DNA from: UBA10649 sp965278965
GTDB lineage: Bacteria; Actinomycetota; Actinomycetes; S36-B12
Direction: 5' to 3'
Assembly (NCBI GenBank): GCA_965278965.1
Contig: OZ257127.1
Span: 2,170,001-2,234,000, forward strand
Length of the DNA stretch: 64,000 nucleotides
The position numbers and the translations under genes are program-made. Every line of letters begins with the position of its first letter. Positions within the stretch are counted from its first letter, which is position 1. Positions 8,352 to 15,702 of the stretch are shown here, in pieces. The notes below the pieces were generated by a model, which saw only the letters and a list, made by a program, of their open reading frames with translations, was not told the origin of the DNA and did not search any database.

Positions 8352-9319
8352 GCGAGGAGCGCCCGGACGAAACGAGGGAGGTCCACCTCGTATCGGGCCT
8401 CCAGGTACTCCTGCGAGCCGCACTCGAAGAACGAGTCGGCCAACCCGATGCGCTCCACCGGCTTCAGCAGTCCTGCGTCGAACATCGACTCGATGACCAA
8501 GGTGGCGAGCCCGCCGGTCGTCTTGTGGTTTTCCGCGACGATGAGGCGGTCGTACTGGCCGGCGAACTCGAGGACGCCGGCGGTGTCGAACGGCTTGATG
8601 GTCGGGACGTGGAGCACTCCCGCGTGGATACCGTGGGTGCCGGCCTCGCGGGCGGCATCGAGAGCACGCCCTGTCATGTAGCCAGTGGAGATGATCCCGA
8701 TCGTGCCGCCCGGTCTGACAAGGGCGGCCTTTCCGGGTACGAAGCGGTAGGAGGAGTCGAGCTCGACCGGGACGTTGCCGCGCAGGAGTCGGACGTAGAC
8801 CGTTCCCGGGATGTCGGCCACCGCACGGACGACCTGCTTGAGCTCCGTGGCGTCGCATGGGTCGATCACGGTGAGATCGGCGATGCCCCGCATCATGTTC
8901 AGGTCCTCGGTCGCCTGGTGCGTCGCGCCGTACCCGTTCACGAGGCCCGGCATTCCCGCGAAGATCTTCACGTTGGCCATCGAATGCGCGCAGGCTATCG
9001 CGACGAAGTCATACGCGCGGCGGGTGACGAAGACCGAGTACGTCGTGCAGTACGCCACCTTCCCGGTCTTGGCGAGGCCGGCCGACACCGCGATGAGGTT
9101 CTGCTCGGCCATGCCCACGTTGAAGAACCGCTCGGGGTGCGCGTCGCGGAACGGCAGGATGTCGCTGTAGCGGCCCATGTCGGCGGTGAGCGCGACGACA
9201 TCGGCCCGCTCGTCGCCCAGGGCAGCCAGCTCACGCCCGAACGGCGCCAGCTCGGACGGCTTGCCTACGACGTCTATGAGCTCGCCCATCCCGCGGGTCT
9301 GCCCGACGGTCTCAGCCAT
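8348..9319 (-). CDS. Transketolase-like protein, C-terminal subunit
   Basis: This subunit (323 aa) has the pyrimidine-binding and C-terminal domains of a split transketolase. It includes LTADMGRYSD, the FFNVGMAEQNLIAVSAGLA segment that carries the catalytic Glu contacting thiamine diphosphate, and the C-terminal transketolase domain (IISTGYMTGRALDA onward). The start ATG overlaps the stop of the N-terminal subunit by 8 nt (ATGGCTGA), so translation is probably coupled and the subunits made in equal amount. Split transketolases transfer two-carbon ketol units; in accessory loci they often act on unusual sugars. The substrate here is not known. Confidence 0.9.
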   Translation of the reverse strand: MAETVGQTRGMGELIDVVGKPSELAPFGRELAALGDERADVVALTADMGRYSDILPFRDAHPERFFNVGMAEQNLIAVSAGLAKTGKVAYCTTYSVFVTRRAYDFVAIACAHSMANVKIFAGMPGLVNGYGATHQATEDLNMMRGIADLTVIDPCDATELKQVVRAVADIPGTVYVRLLRGNVPVELDSSYRFVPGKAALVRPGGTIGIISTGYMTGRALDAAREAGTHGIHAGVLHVPTIKPFDTAGVLEFAGQYDRLIVAENHKTTGGLATLVIESMFDAGLLKPVERIGLADSFFECGSQEYLEARYEVDLPRFVRALLA

Positions 9320-10148
9320 GCAGAACCTCCGGACGCCCGGCTTCGAGTTCCTCTCGCATGACCTGCCACTCCTCGTCGGTGATTCGCACGAAATGCGCTC
9401 GTTCCCGTCGCTCGAGCGTGGGGATACCCGATCCTGGGCGGGTGCGCATCACGATCGCCTTAGGTCGGCCGTCGCGACCGCGGGCGCCTTCGAGGGCGTC
9501 GACCAGCGACTCCATGTCATTGCCGTTGATCTCGACGGTGTCCCAGCCGAAGGCGGCGATCTTGTCCAGGACGGGTTCAAGCTGGACGTGCACGGCACCG
9601 TCGGCCTGCACCCCGTTGCAGTCGAACAGCGCCACCAGGTTGTCAACGCGAAAGGTCGCACCCGACATCAGCGCTTCCCACGTGGAGCCCTCTTGCAGCT
9701 CGCCGTCCGACACCTCGCAGAAGACCCGAGAGGTGCGACCGTCGAGCCGAAGCCCGAGAGCCATTCCGACGGCCTGTCCCAACCCCTGGCCCAGGGAGCC
9801 GCCCACGATCTCGATGCCGGGCAGGTCGTCGAAGGTGCTCATCGGCAGGCGGGAGCCGTTGAGGCCGTACGTGGGCAGCTCGGAGCGATCGAGGTAGCCA
9901 GCCTCTGCGAGGACCGCGTACATGGCGATCGAGTAGTGGCCCGTCGACAGCAGGAACCGGTCCCGATCCGCCCAGGTGGGATCGACAGGATCGTGGCGCA
10001 TCTCGCGGAAGAACAGGGCGGCGAGGCAGTCGGCCATGCCCAGGCCCTGGGCCACGTAGCCCTCGCCCTTCCCCGCGGCCATCTCCAGCATCGCAACGCG
10101 AAGGTCGTAGGCGCGCGAGCGCAGCCTGGCCAGTTCGCGTGCATCCAT
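9312..10148 (-). CDS. Transketolase-like protein, N-terminal subunit
   Basis: Thiamine-diphosphate-binding N-terminal part (278 aa) of the split transketolase. Recognisable segments are STGHYSIAMYAVL at 68-80, GGSLGQGLGQAVG at 116-128 and the magnesium/diphosphate loop, which reads SDGELQEG at 147-154 where most members have GDGE. The usual SGHPGG near the N-terminus is KGEGYVAQG (27-35), so a conserved substrate/cofactor histidine is missing. The ATG at 10148 has a GGAGGG ribosome site 6 nt upstream. It is the first gene of a two-gene operon, divergent from the lactonase-like gene. It probably belongs to a transketolase-like subfamily with a non-standard donor or acceptor. Confidence 0.87.
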   Translation of the reverse strand: MDARELARLRSRAYDLRVAMLEMAAGKGEGYVAQGLGMADCLAALFFREMRHDPVDPTWADRDRFLLSTGHYSIAMYAVLAEAGYLDRSELPTYGLNGSRLPMSTFDDLPGIEIVGGSLGQGLGQAVGMALGLRLDGRTSRVFCEVSDGELQEGSTWEALMSGATFRVDNLVALFDCNGVQADGAVHVQLEPVLDKIAAFGWDTVEINGNDMESLVDALEGARGRDGRPKAIVMRTRPGSGIPTLERRERAHFVRITDEEWQVMREELEAGRPEVLHG

Positions 10149-10209
10149 GCGTGCCCTCCTGGTGTTCGTGTGCGCTGGAGGAATCCTGCTGCGCGCTGGC
10201 TCCCGTGGC

Positions 10210-10226
10210 GTGTCCCAAACTGGCAC
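10210..10226 (+). promoter_or_regulatory. Candidate operator, motif copy C
   Basis: The sequence GTGTCCCAAACTGGCAC is the reference copy of the recurring motif, with GTGTC and GGCAC half sites separated by 7 nt. It sits in the 142-nt divergent region between the split transketolase and the lactonase-like gene. Confidence 0.55.
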
Positions 10227-10290
10227 GGCTGCCGGCCCGCCGCCGTCGGGATGCTGGCGCCGTCGGCCCCAGTCACTGGAAGGACCAGCG

Positions 10291-11082
10291 ATGTCTGTCG
10301 GATTCGCGCGCAAGATGTGGGCGCTGGACTGCCCCACCCTCACCGTCGACGCCGTCACCTTGATGTACGGACTGAGCGGGAAGATGACCATCCCGATGCC
10401 GGCCTTTCTCATCGAGCACGAGAAGGGGCTCGTCCTGTTCGACACCGGCATCCACCCGGACGCCATCGAGGATCCGGTGGCGATCTACGGCCAGGAGCTC
10501 GCCGACGGACTGGGCATCTCGGGCACGGTGGAGCAGCGAGTCGACCGGCAGATCGAGGCCTTGGGGTACAAGACCTCGGACGTGAAGTACGTGATCTCGT
10601 CCCACCTGCACTTCGACCATGCCGGTGGTCACTTCCTGTTCCCGAACGCGACCTTCTACGCCGGACAGGGCGAGCTCGCGTTCGCTCACTTCCCGGCAAA
10701 GCTCGGCAGCTTCTGCTTCATCCCCGAGCAGGTGGCCCAGTACAAGAACTGGACGTGGCGGGAGGTCGCTGCGGGGACCGATCTCGACGTCTTCGGCGAC
10801 GGCAGCCTCATCATCATGTCGACGCCGGGTCACACTCCCGGCGAAGTCAGCCTCAAGGTGCGGCTGGCCAACCGCACGTTCCTGCTCACCGGGGACGCCC
10901 TCCACCTGCGCGCCGCCCTGGACTTGGAGTGGCCCTTCCCGCTTGACTGCGACACGCTCTCGGCCGTAAACAGCCTGCTGCGCATCAAGCGAACGGTGGA
11001 GTCGGAGGAGCTCAGCCTGTGGATCAACCACGATCCCGATGACTGGGCTCAGTACCAGCACGCTCCCTACTGCTACGAGTAG
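10291..11082 (+). CDS. Metallo-beta-lactamase-fold hydrolase, AHL-lactonase-like
   Basis: Zinc hydrolase (263 aa) related to the AttM/BlcC group of N-acyl homoserine lactonases. The dinuclear metal motif is complete: His105, His107, Asp109, His110 (SSHLHFDHAGG), then His181 (PGHTPGE) and Asp202 (LLTGDALHL). There is no signal peptide, so it is cytoplasmic. The ATG at 10291 follows GGAAGGA at the right distance; longer starts lie inside the divergent promoter region and are not supported. It forms a pair with the FmdB-like gene 3 nt downstream. In a catabolic block it more likely opens a sugar-acid or other lactone than a quorum signal; that is inference. Confidence 0.85.
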   Translation: MSVGFARKMWALDCPTLTVDAVTLMYGLSGKMTIPMPAFLIEHEKGLVLFDTGIHPDAIEDPVAIYGQELADGLGISGTVEQRVDRQIEALGYKTSDVKYVISSHLHFDHAGGHFLFPNATFYAGQGELAFAHFPAKLGSFCFIPEQVAQYKNWTWREVAAGTDLDVFGDGSLIIMSTPGHTPGEVSLKVRLANRTFLLTGDALHLRAALDLEWPFPLDCDTLSAVNSLLRIKRTVESEELSLWINHDPDDWAQYQHAPYCYE

Positions 11083-11085
11083 ACG

Positions 11086-11493
11086 ATGGCCATTCTCAAC
11101 GACTACCGCTGCACCGGCTGCGGCGCTGTGCAGGAGTGCTGGACGGAGCGGCCTGCTCCGGCTGCCGTGGCCTGCGGATCATGCGGGTCAGAGGCGCGTC
11201 GGCTGATGGCGGCGGCTCGGCTCTCTGGGAGCGCCCCCGCGCCGAAGGCGGCGCTGGCCGCACGAAAGCCCTCTATGTGCAGCCGGTACCCGATGGTGCC
11301 GGGGCTGTGTCACATGTCAGAAGATGCGGGACGCATGTGGGTGGCCAAGTATCGGGGCGACAGTCGAGCGGTCGACAAGGAGTCCGAGCGGCAAGAGCTG
11401 AAGGCCAAGGAGAAGCCGCCAACCATGGCCGACGCCATCTCGCACGTTCACCACAGCGAGCCGATAGCACCGCGGGTCGAGCCGGCCGCCTGA
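11086..11493 (+). CDS. FmdB-type zinc-ribbon protein
   Basis: Small protein (135 aa) with an N-terminal zinc ribbon, Cys-Thr-Gly-Cys at residues 9-12 and Cys-Gly-Ser-Cys at 30-33, in the context AILNDYRCTGCG that is characteristic of FmdB-family putative regulatory proteins. The rest is polar, with a lysine/glutamate-rich stretch and a Pro/Ala-rich tail, probably disordered. It starts 3 nt after the lactonase-like gene and is cotranscribed with it. Function of the family is not established: members sit next to amidase, decarboxylase or thiolase genes, so a role in assembly or stability of a neighbouring enzyme is possible. Confidence 0.75.
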   Translation: MAILNDYRCTGCGAVQECWTERPAPAAVACGSCGSEARRLMAAARLSGSAPAPKAALAARKPSMCSRYPMVPGLCHMSEDAGRMWVAKYRGDSRAVDKESERQELKAKEKPPTMADAISHVHHSEPIAPRVEPAA

Positions 11494-11497
11494 GGCG

Positions 11498-11878
11498 TCA
11501 CACGGGCGTTGCGATCGGCACGACCCGGTCGGCGACCTGCCCCAAGGTCAGCCGCATGGCGCGGCCCTGCTCGAAGTCATCGGTCGCGCTGCCAGCGGCC
11601 ACCCGGGCCTGTACGAGCGCTCCCCCGGTCACCGCGACGATAGCCACTGTGTAGGGCACGTCGGTGGCGAAGGCCGGCGCAGGCGCCCTGTGCACCGTCG
11701 ACCACGTCACGAGCGTGCACACCGCGTCGATGTCGACCAGGCCGACGGCCGTGGCGTGGCAGGTGCTGCACACCTGGCCCGGCGGATGTTGGAGGCTGCC
11801 GCACACCTTGCACCCCTGCAGGCAAAGCCGCCCACGCGACCATGCCTCCCACAGCGCTGCAGCTGGATCGACCTCCAT
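11498..11878 (-). CDS. DUF35 zinc-ribbon OB-fold protein
   Basis: Protein of 126 aa with the DUF35 architecture: a short N-terminal helix, a rubredoxin-like zinc ribbon (CKVCGSLQHPPGQVCSTC, residues 23-40) and a C-terminal OB fold. Partners of this family bind thiolase-fold proteins and supply an acyl-CoA binding surface, as in steroid side-chain retro-aldolases (ChsH2-Ltp2). The gene starts 2 nt after the thiolase-fold gene, whose last codons provide the AGGAGG ribosome site. This strongly suggests the two products form one complex. It is the last gene of the alcohol dehydrogenase-aldehyde dehydrogenase-thiolase-DUF35 operon. Confidence 0.88.
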   Translation of the reverse strand: MEVDPAAALWEAWSRGRLCLQGCKVCGSLQHPPGQVCSTCHATAVGLVDIDAVCTLVTWSTVHRAPAPAFATDVPYTVAIVAVTGGALVQARVAAGSATDDFEQGRAMRLTLGQVADRVVPIATPV

Positions 11879-11880
11879 GA

Positions 11881-13026
11881 CTACCTCCTGCCCAGGATGA
11901 GCGTGGTCTGGGCGCCAAGGATGCCCCCGTTGCCGTGCACGAGCGCAGTCTCGGGCTGGTGGCCTAGTTGGTGCGCGCCGGCCGTGCCCCGCATCTGGCG
12001 AACTGCCTCAGTCACATGCAGGATGCCGCCCGAGCCGCATGACAGCAGGCCGCCATGGGTGTTGCTGGGGAGCGGGCCGTCCCGATCGAGCATGCCGGCA
12101 CGCACGGCAGCACCCGCCTCGCCCCGCTCGCAGAGGCCGAAGTCCTCCATGAGCATCAGCACGGTGATGGTGAAGCAGTCGTAGATCTGTGCCATCTGCA
12201 GGTCGGCCGAACCTATCCCGGCCATGCCGTAGGCCTGCTCGGACGATCGCGCGGCCGCTGTCTGCCCGGTTGTGAACAAGTCGGGGTTGCGCAGGATCGA
12301 CGAGTGGGACAGGGCCTCTCCGAAGCCCATCACCTCGATGCTGCCTACCGGTGCGGAGTCGGCACGCGACACGACGACCGCCCCGCCGTAGTCGGTCACG
12401 AGCGCGCACTCGAGGCGGTGCAGGGGCGATGACGCCAAGGGCGACGACAGGACGTCGTTGATGGTGATGGGCGTGCGGAACTTTGCTGACTCGTTGAGGG
12501 TGGCGTGCCTGCGGAACTGCACGGCCACAGCGGCAAGGTCCTCGCTAGTCGATCCGGTGCGTGACAGGTACGACTCGGCGATCATCGCGTACTGACTGGT
12601 GATCAAGGGACCCGTGGCCAGCTCGAACGGACTGAGCGACGCCGCCAGCGCGCCGGCCATGTCCTCCGGTTCGCCCGACACACGGTTGTCGGCCCAGACG
12701 GCGAGCGCGGTCGAGCAGGCGCCCCCGAGTACCGCGAGCACGGCGTCGACGACCACCGAGGCGCCCGTGGCACCACTGCGAGAGATGGTCTGTGACCATC
12801 TGGGCTGCAGCCCGAGCGCCTCGGCGAGGCTCGCGCTGAAGTCGAGGTGACGCTCGGCGAGGGAGTAGCCGGTGACCACTCCGTCGACGGCCGCCAACTC
12901 CACGCCCGCGTCTGCCAAGGCATTCAGGGAGGACTGCACAGCCATGTCGATGGCTGTACGGCCCGGCGACGGGGTGCGGTCCGACTCTCCCGCACCGAGG
13001 ATCGCTGCCCGGCCCGATGAGCTCAC
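11881..13026 (-). CDS. Thiolase-fold protein lacking the catalytic cysteine
   Basis: SCP2-thiolase/lipid-transfer-like protein (381 aa). The fold is clear (GAGESDRTPSPGRTA, ADAGVELAAVDGVVTGY, NTHGGLLSCGSGG), but the segment that carries the thiolase nucleophile reads SRSGATGAS (82-90) with glycine in place of cysteine. The C-terminal GHP histidine motif is replaced by CGSGG. Relatives without these residues, bound to a DUF35 partner, act as retro-aldolases on beta-hydroxyacyl-CoA. The GTG at 13026 is taken because it lies 13 nt after the aldehyde dehydrogenase stop. The aldehyde dehydrogenase just upstream would consume an aldehyde product. The aldolase role is inferred. Confidence 0.82.
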   Translation of the reverse strand: MSSSGRAAILGAGESDRTPSPGRTAIDMAVQSSLNALADAGVELAAVDGVVTGYSLAERHLDFSASLAEALGLQPRWSQTISRSGATGASVVVDAVLAVLGGACSTALAVWADNRVSGEPEDMAGALAASLSPFELATGPLITSQYAMIAESYLSRTGSTSEDLAAVAVQFRRHATLNESAKFRTPITINDVLSSPLASSPLHRLECALVTDYGGAVVVSRADSAPVGSIEVMGFGEALSHSSILRNPDLFTTGQTAAARSSEQAYGMAGIGSADLQMAQIYDCFTITVLMLMEDFGLCERGEAGAAVRAGMLDRDGPLPSNTHGGLLSCGSGGILHVTEAVRQMRGTAGAHQLGHQPETALVHGNGGILGAQTTLILGRR

Positions 13027-13039
13027 CTGGCGGGCCTGG

Positions 13040-14485
13040 TCAGCTGACGTGCCCGATGGAAATGAACTTGTACTCCATGAACTCGTCCAGTCCGAGGAAA
13101 CCGCCCTCTCGACCGAGCCCACTCTCCTTGTAGCCACCGAACGGCGCCTGGACGGCCGAGAAGGTCGAGTCGTTGATGCCGACCGTGCCGAACTCCAGGG
13201 CCTCGCTCACCCGGATCGCTCGGTTGAGGTCGCGGGTGAAGATGTAGGCCGAGAGCCCGAACGGGGTGTTGTTGGCGCGCGCCACGACGTCGGTCTCGTC
13301 GGTGAACGGCGTGAGCGGCGCGACCGGGCCGAAGGTCTCCTCCTGCATGACTTGCATGGACTCGTCGACACCCACCAGCAGCGTGGGCTCGAAGTACTGG
13401 CTCGACTTCAAGTGGTCCGCGGTCGCCCGCGATCCGCCTACCAGGACCCTGGCGCCCTTCGCGACGGCGTCGGACACGTGCCGCTCCACCTTCTCCACCG
13501 CCGCCGGCTCGACGAGCGGGCCGACGCTGGTGCCGGCATCGAGGCCGTCGCCTAGGGCGAGGTCGGCCATGGCCGTCAGGAGGCGGGCGGCGAGTTCGTC
13601 GATGATCGCCTCGTGGACGTAGATCCGGTTCACGGAGACGCACGTTTGACCCATGTTGCGGAACTTGGACGCCATCGTCTCGACCACCACTGCATCGAGA
13701 TCGGCATCATCGAACACGATCGTCGGTGCCTGGCCGCCGAGCTCGAGCGACACCTTCTTGACGTGGTCGGCTCCTCGCCGCATGAGCAGCTTGCCCACTT
13801 CGGTGGAGCCGGTGAACGAGATCGCCCGCACGCGCGGGTCCTCCATGATCACGTCCGTGAACTCATAGGGCTCTGGCGCGCAGACCACCGAGAGGACCCC
13901 CTTGGGCAGGCCTGCCTCGTCGAAGGCGCGCGCTATCTCGATCGCGGACAGCGGGGTGAGCTCTGCCGGCTTGGCGATCATGGGGCAGCCGGCACCCAGG
14001 GCGGCGCCCAGCTTCCGGAGGAGCTGCAGTGACGGGAAGTTCCATGGGGTGATGGCGGCACTGATGCCGATCGGCTGCCGGATGATGACGATGCGCTTGT
14101 CGGGAACGCTCGCCGGGATCGTCGTGCCGTACGCACGTCGGCCCTCCTCGGCGAACCAGTCGATGAATCCGCAGGCGTAGGTGATCTCCCCCTTCGCCTG
14201 GGCCAGGGGCTTGCCCTGCTCGCGAACGAGGACCTCTGCGAGCTCGTCGATGCGGCCCATCATGATCGAGGCCGCCCGCCGCATGATGGCCGAGCGCTCA
14301 ATGGCTGGGGTGGCCGCCCACGACTTCCGCACCGCCTCGGCGCCGTCGATGGCCCGCCGGACATCAGAGGCACTAGCGACGGCCACCTCGGCGAAGACCT
14401 CGCCCGTGGCCGGGTTCACGACCGGGAACGTGCCCGCCTCTCCTGGGTCCGTCCACTCGCCTGCGATGTAGTTGCCGTAGATCAT
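13040..14485 (-). CDS. NAD(P)-dependent aldehyde dehydrogenase, GabD-like
   Basis: Aldehyde dehydrogenase superfamily member (481 aa) oxidising an aldehyde to a carboxylate. The catalytic cysteine is Cys282 in GQTCVSVNR and the general base is Glu248 in LELGG. The TPWNF motif supplies Asn149, and SFTGSTEVG binds the cofactor. The sequence around the cysteine is closest to succinate-semialdehyde dehydrogenases, but substrate specificity cannot be read reliably. The ATG at 14485 is preceded by AGAGAGG. It lies between the alcohol dehydrogenase (29 nt upstream) and the thiolase-fold gene (13 nt downstream), so it probably oxidises the aldehyde made by one of these. Confidence 0.9.
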   Translation of the reverse strand: MIYGNYIAGEWTDPGEAGTFPVVNPATGEVFAEVAVASASDVRRAIDGAEAVRKSWAATPAIERSAIMRRAASIMMGRIDELAEVLVREQGKPLAQAKGEITYACGFIDWFAEEGRRAYGTTIPASVPDKRIVIIRQPIGISAAITPWNFPSLQLLRKLGAALGAGCPMIAKPAELTPLSAIEIARAFDEAGLPKGVLSVVCAPEPYEFTDVIMEDPRVRAISFTGSTEVGKLLMRRGADHVKKVSLELGGQAPTIVFDDADLDAVVVETMASKFRNMGQTCVSVNRIYVHEAIIDELAARLLTAMADLALGDGLDAGTSVGPLVEPAAVEKVERHVSDAVAKGARVLVGGSRATADHLKSSQYFEPTLLVGVDESMQVMQEETFGPVAPLTPFTDETDVVARANNTPFGLSAYIFTRDLNRAIRVSEALEFGTVGINDSTFSAVQAPFGGYKESGLGREGGFLGLDEFMEYKFISIGHVS

Positions 14486-14514
14486 GATTGCCTCTCTGGA
14501 GCGCGTCCGGCCGG

Positions 14515-15603
14515 TCAGGGGATGATGGCGGCGCGCGAAACCACCCGCGCCTCGCTGAGTTCGAGTGCCTCGGTGATGTCGTCCATAGCGAACACCCGAT
14601 CGCTGAGGGAGTCGAAGGGGAAGCGGTCGGCGTTCTCGTCGAGGAAGCGCAGGGCGTCCTTCAGGTACCACGGGTCGTAGCGGAGGATGCCGACAACCGT
14701 GAGCTGCTTGCGCGTGATCAAGGCGGGCGCGAACGAGATCTCGAAGTCCTTGCCGACGTTGAGGTTGCCGATGGACGCGACGCTGGCGCCGACGCGTGCG
14801 TAGTCGACTGCCTCCGCGAAGGCTGCGGGCCGGCCGGTGACCTCAATGATCGCGTCGGCACCGATGCCACCGGTCAGCTCCATGATCCGAGCTGTGCGCT
14901 CCTCAGCCGTGGGAAGCTGGCCGATGTCGACGATGTCGTGAGCGCCGAACTGGCGCGCGGACGCGATCCTGTTCGGCTCCTTCTCGACCACGATGACCCG
15001 CGCACCGCTGCTGTTCGCCACCGCTGCCGCGTAGAGCCCGAGGCCTCCCGCCCCCTGGATCACGACGTTCTGCCCGCGTCGAACGCCGAGCTTGTCGAGG
15101 CTGTAGATCATCTGAGCAAGGCCGCAATTGGCGCCCGCTGCGGCCGCATCGCTCACCGTGCCGGGGACCTTGTAGAAGAACTGGCCGGGGCTGACGTAGT
15201 AGTGGGTCGCGAAGGCGCCGTTGAAGTGCGGCGGAGCCGTCGGGGGAAGTCCCATGTTGCGACCGGAGTTGTGGCACATGGCGAAGTCGCCTCGGCCGCA
15301 GGCCGGGCACTTCAGGCAGGTGTGGTAGTAGACGGCGGCCACTCGGTCACCGATCGCGATCGGCTGCCCCGCGGAGTCGGTCGTCACGCCGGACCCGAGC
15401 TCCGCGACTTCGGCGACGAACTCGTGTCCCATGGCGACGTCGCGGAACGCCACGCTGAGGAAGTGCCAGATGTGGAGGTCCGAGCCGCACACGTTGGCGC
15501 GACGCACCTTGAGCAGCACGGCGCCAGCCGGCAGGCTCGGCAGGTCGTACTCATGGATCTCTACCTGATCCGGTCCCACCAGTGCGACGAGACGACCCTT
15601 CAC
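14515..15603 (-). CDS. Zinc-dependent alcohol dehydrogenase
   Basis: Medium-chain alcohol dehydrogenase (362 aa) with a complete catalytic zinc site (Cys39 in CGSDLHIW, His60-Glu61 in GHEFVAEV) and four structural cysteines (96, 99, 102, 110). The Rossmann domain begins at VVIQGAGGLGLYAAA. The GTG at 15603 is chosen because GGAGGAG lies just upstream. That GGAGGAG overlaps an in-frame ATG at 15618, which would give five more residues but has no ribosome site of its own. It is the first gene of the four-gene operon down to the DUF35 protein. A candidate operator (copy D) lies 71 nt upstream. The substrate is unknown. Confidence 0.88.
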   Translation of the reverse strand: MKGRLVALVGPDQVEIHEYDLPSLPAGAVLLKVRRANVCGSDLHIWHFLSVAFRDVAMGHEFVAEVAELGSGVTTDSAGQPIAIGDRVAAVYYHTCLKCPACGRGDFAMCHNSGRNMGLPPTAPPHFNGAFATHYYVSPGQFFYKVPGTVSDAAAAGANCGLAQMIYSLDKLGVRRGQNVVIQGAGGLGLYAAAVANSSGARVIVVEKEPNRIASARQFGAHDIVDIGQLPTAEERTARIMELTGGIGADAIIEVTGRPAAFAEAVDYARVGASVASIGNLNVGKDFEISFAPALITRKQLTVVGILRYDPWYLKDALRFLDENADRFPFDSLSDRVFAMDDITEALELSEARVVSRAAIIP

Positions 15604-15673
15604 CGTTTGCTCCTCCATGTCGGCAAGGCGCCGGCGCCACGCCGATCAGACCATCGGGGCGAGGTCCGGTGAT

Positions 15674-15690
15674 GTTCTAGTTTGGAACAG
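15674..15690 (-). promoter_or_regulatory. Candidate operator, motif copy D
   Basis: On the minus strand this reads CTGTTCCAAACTAGAAC, 13 of 17 identical to copy C. Shifted by one base it is a TGTTC-N7-GAACA inverted repeat (15673-15689). It lies between the acyl-CoA synthetase stop and the alcohol dehydrogenase start, where the promoter of the downstream operon must be. Confidence 0.55.
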
Positions 15691-15702
15691 GGCGGGCACT
15701 GT

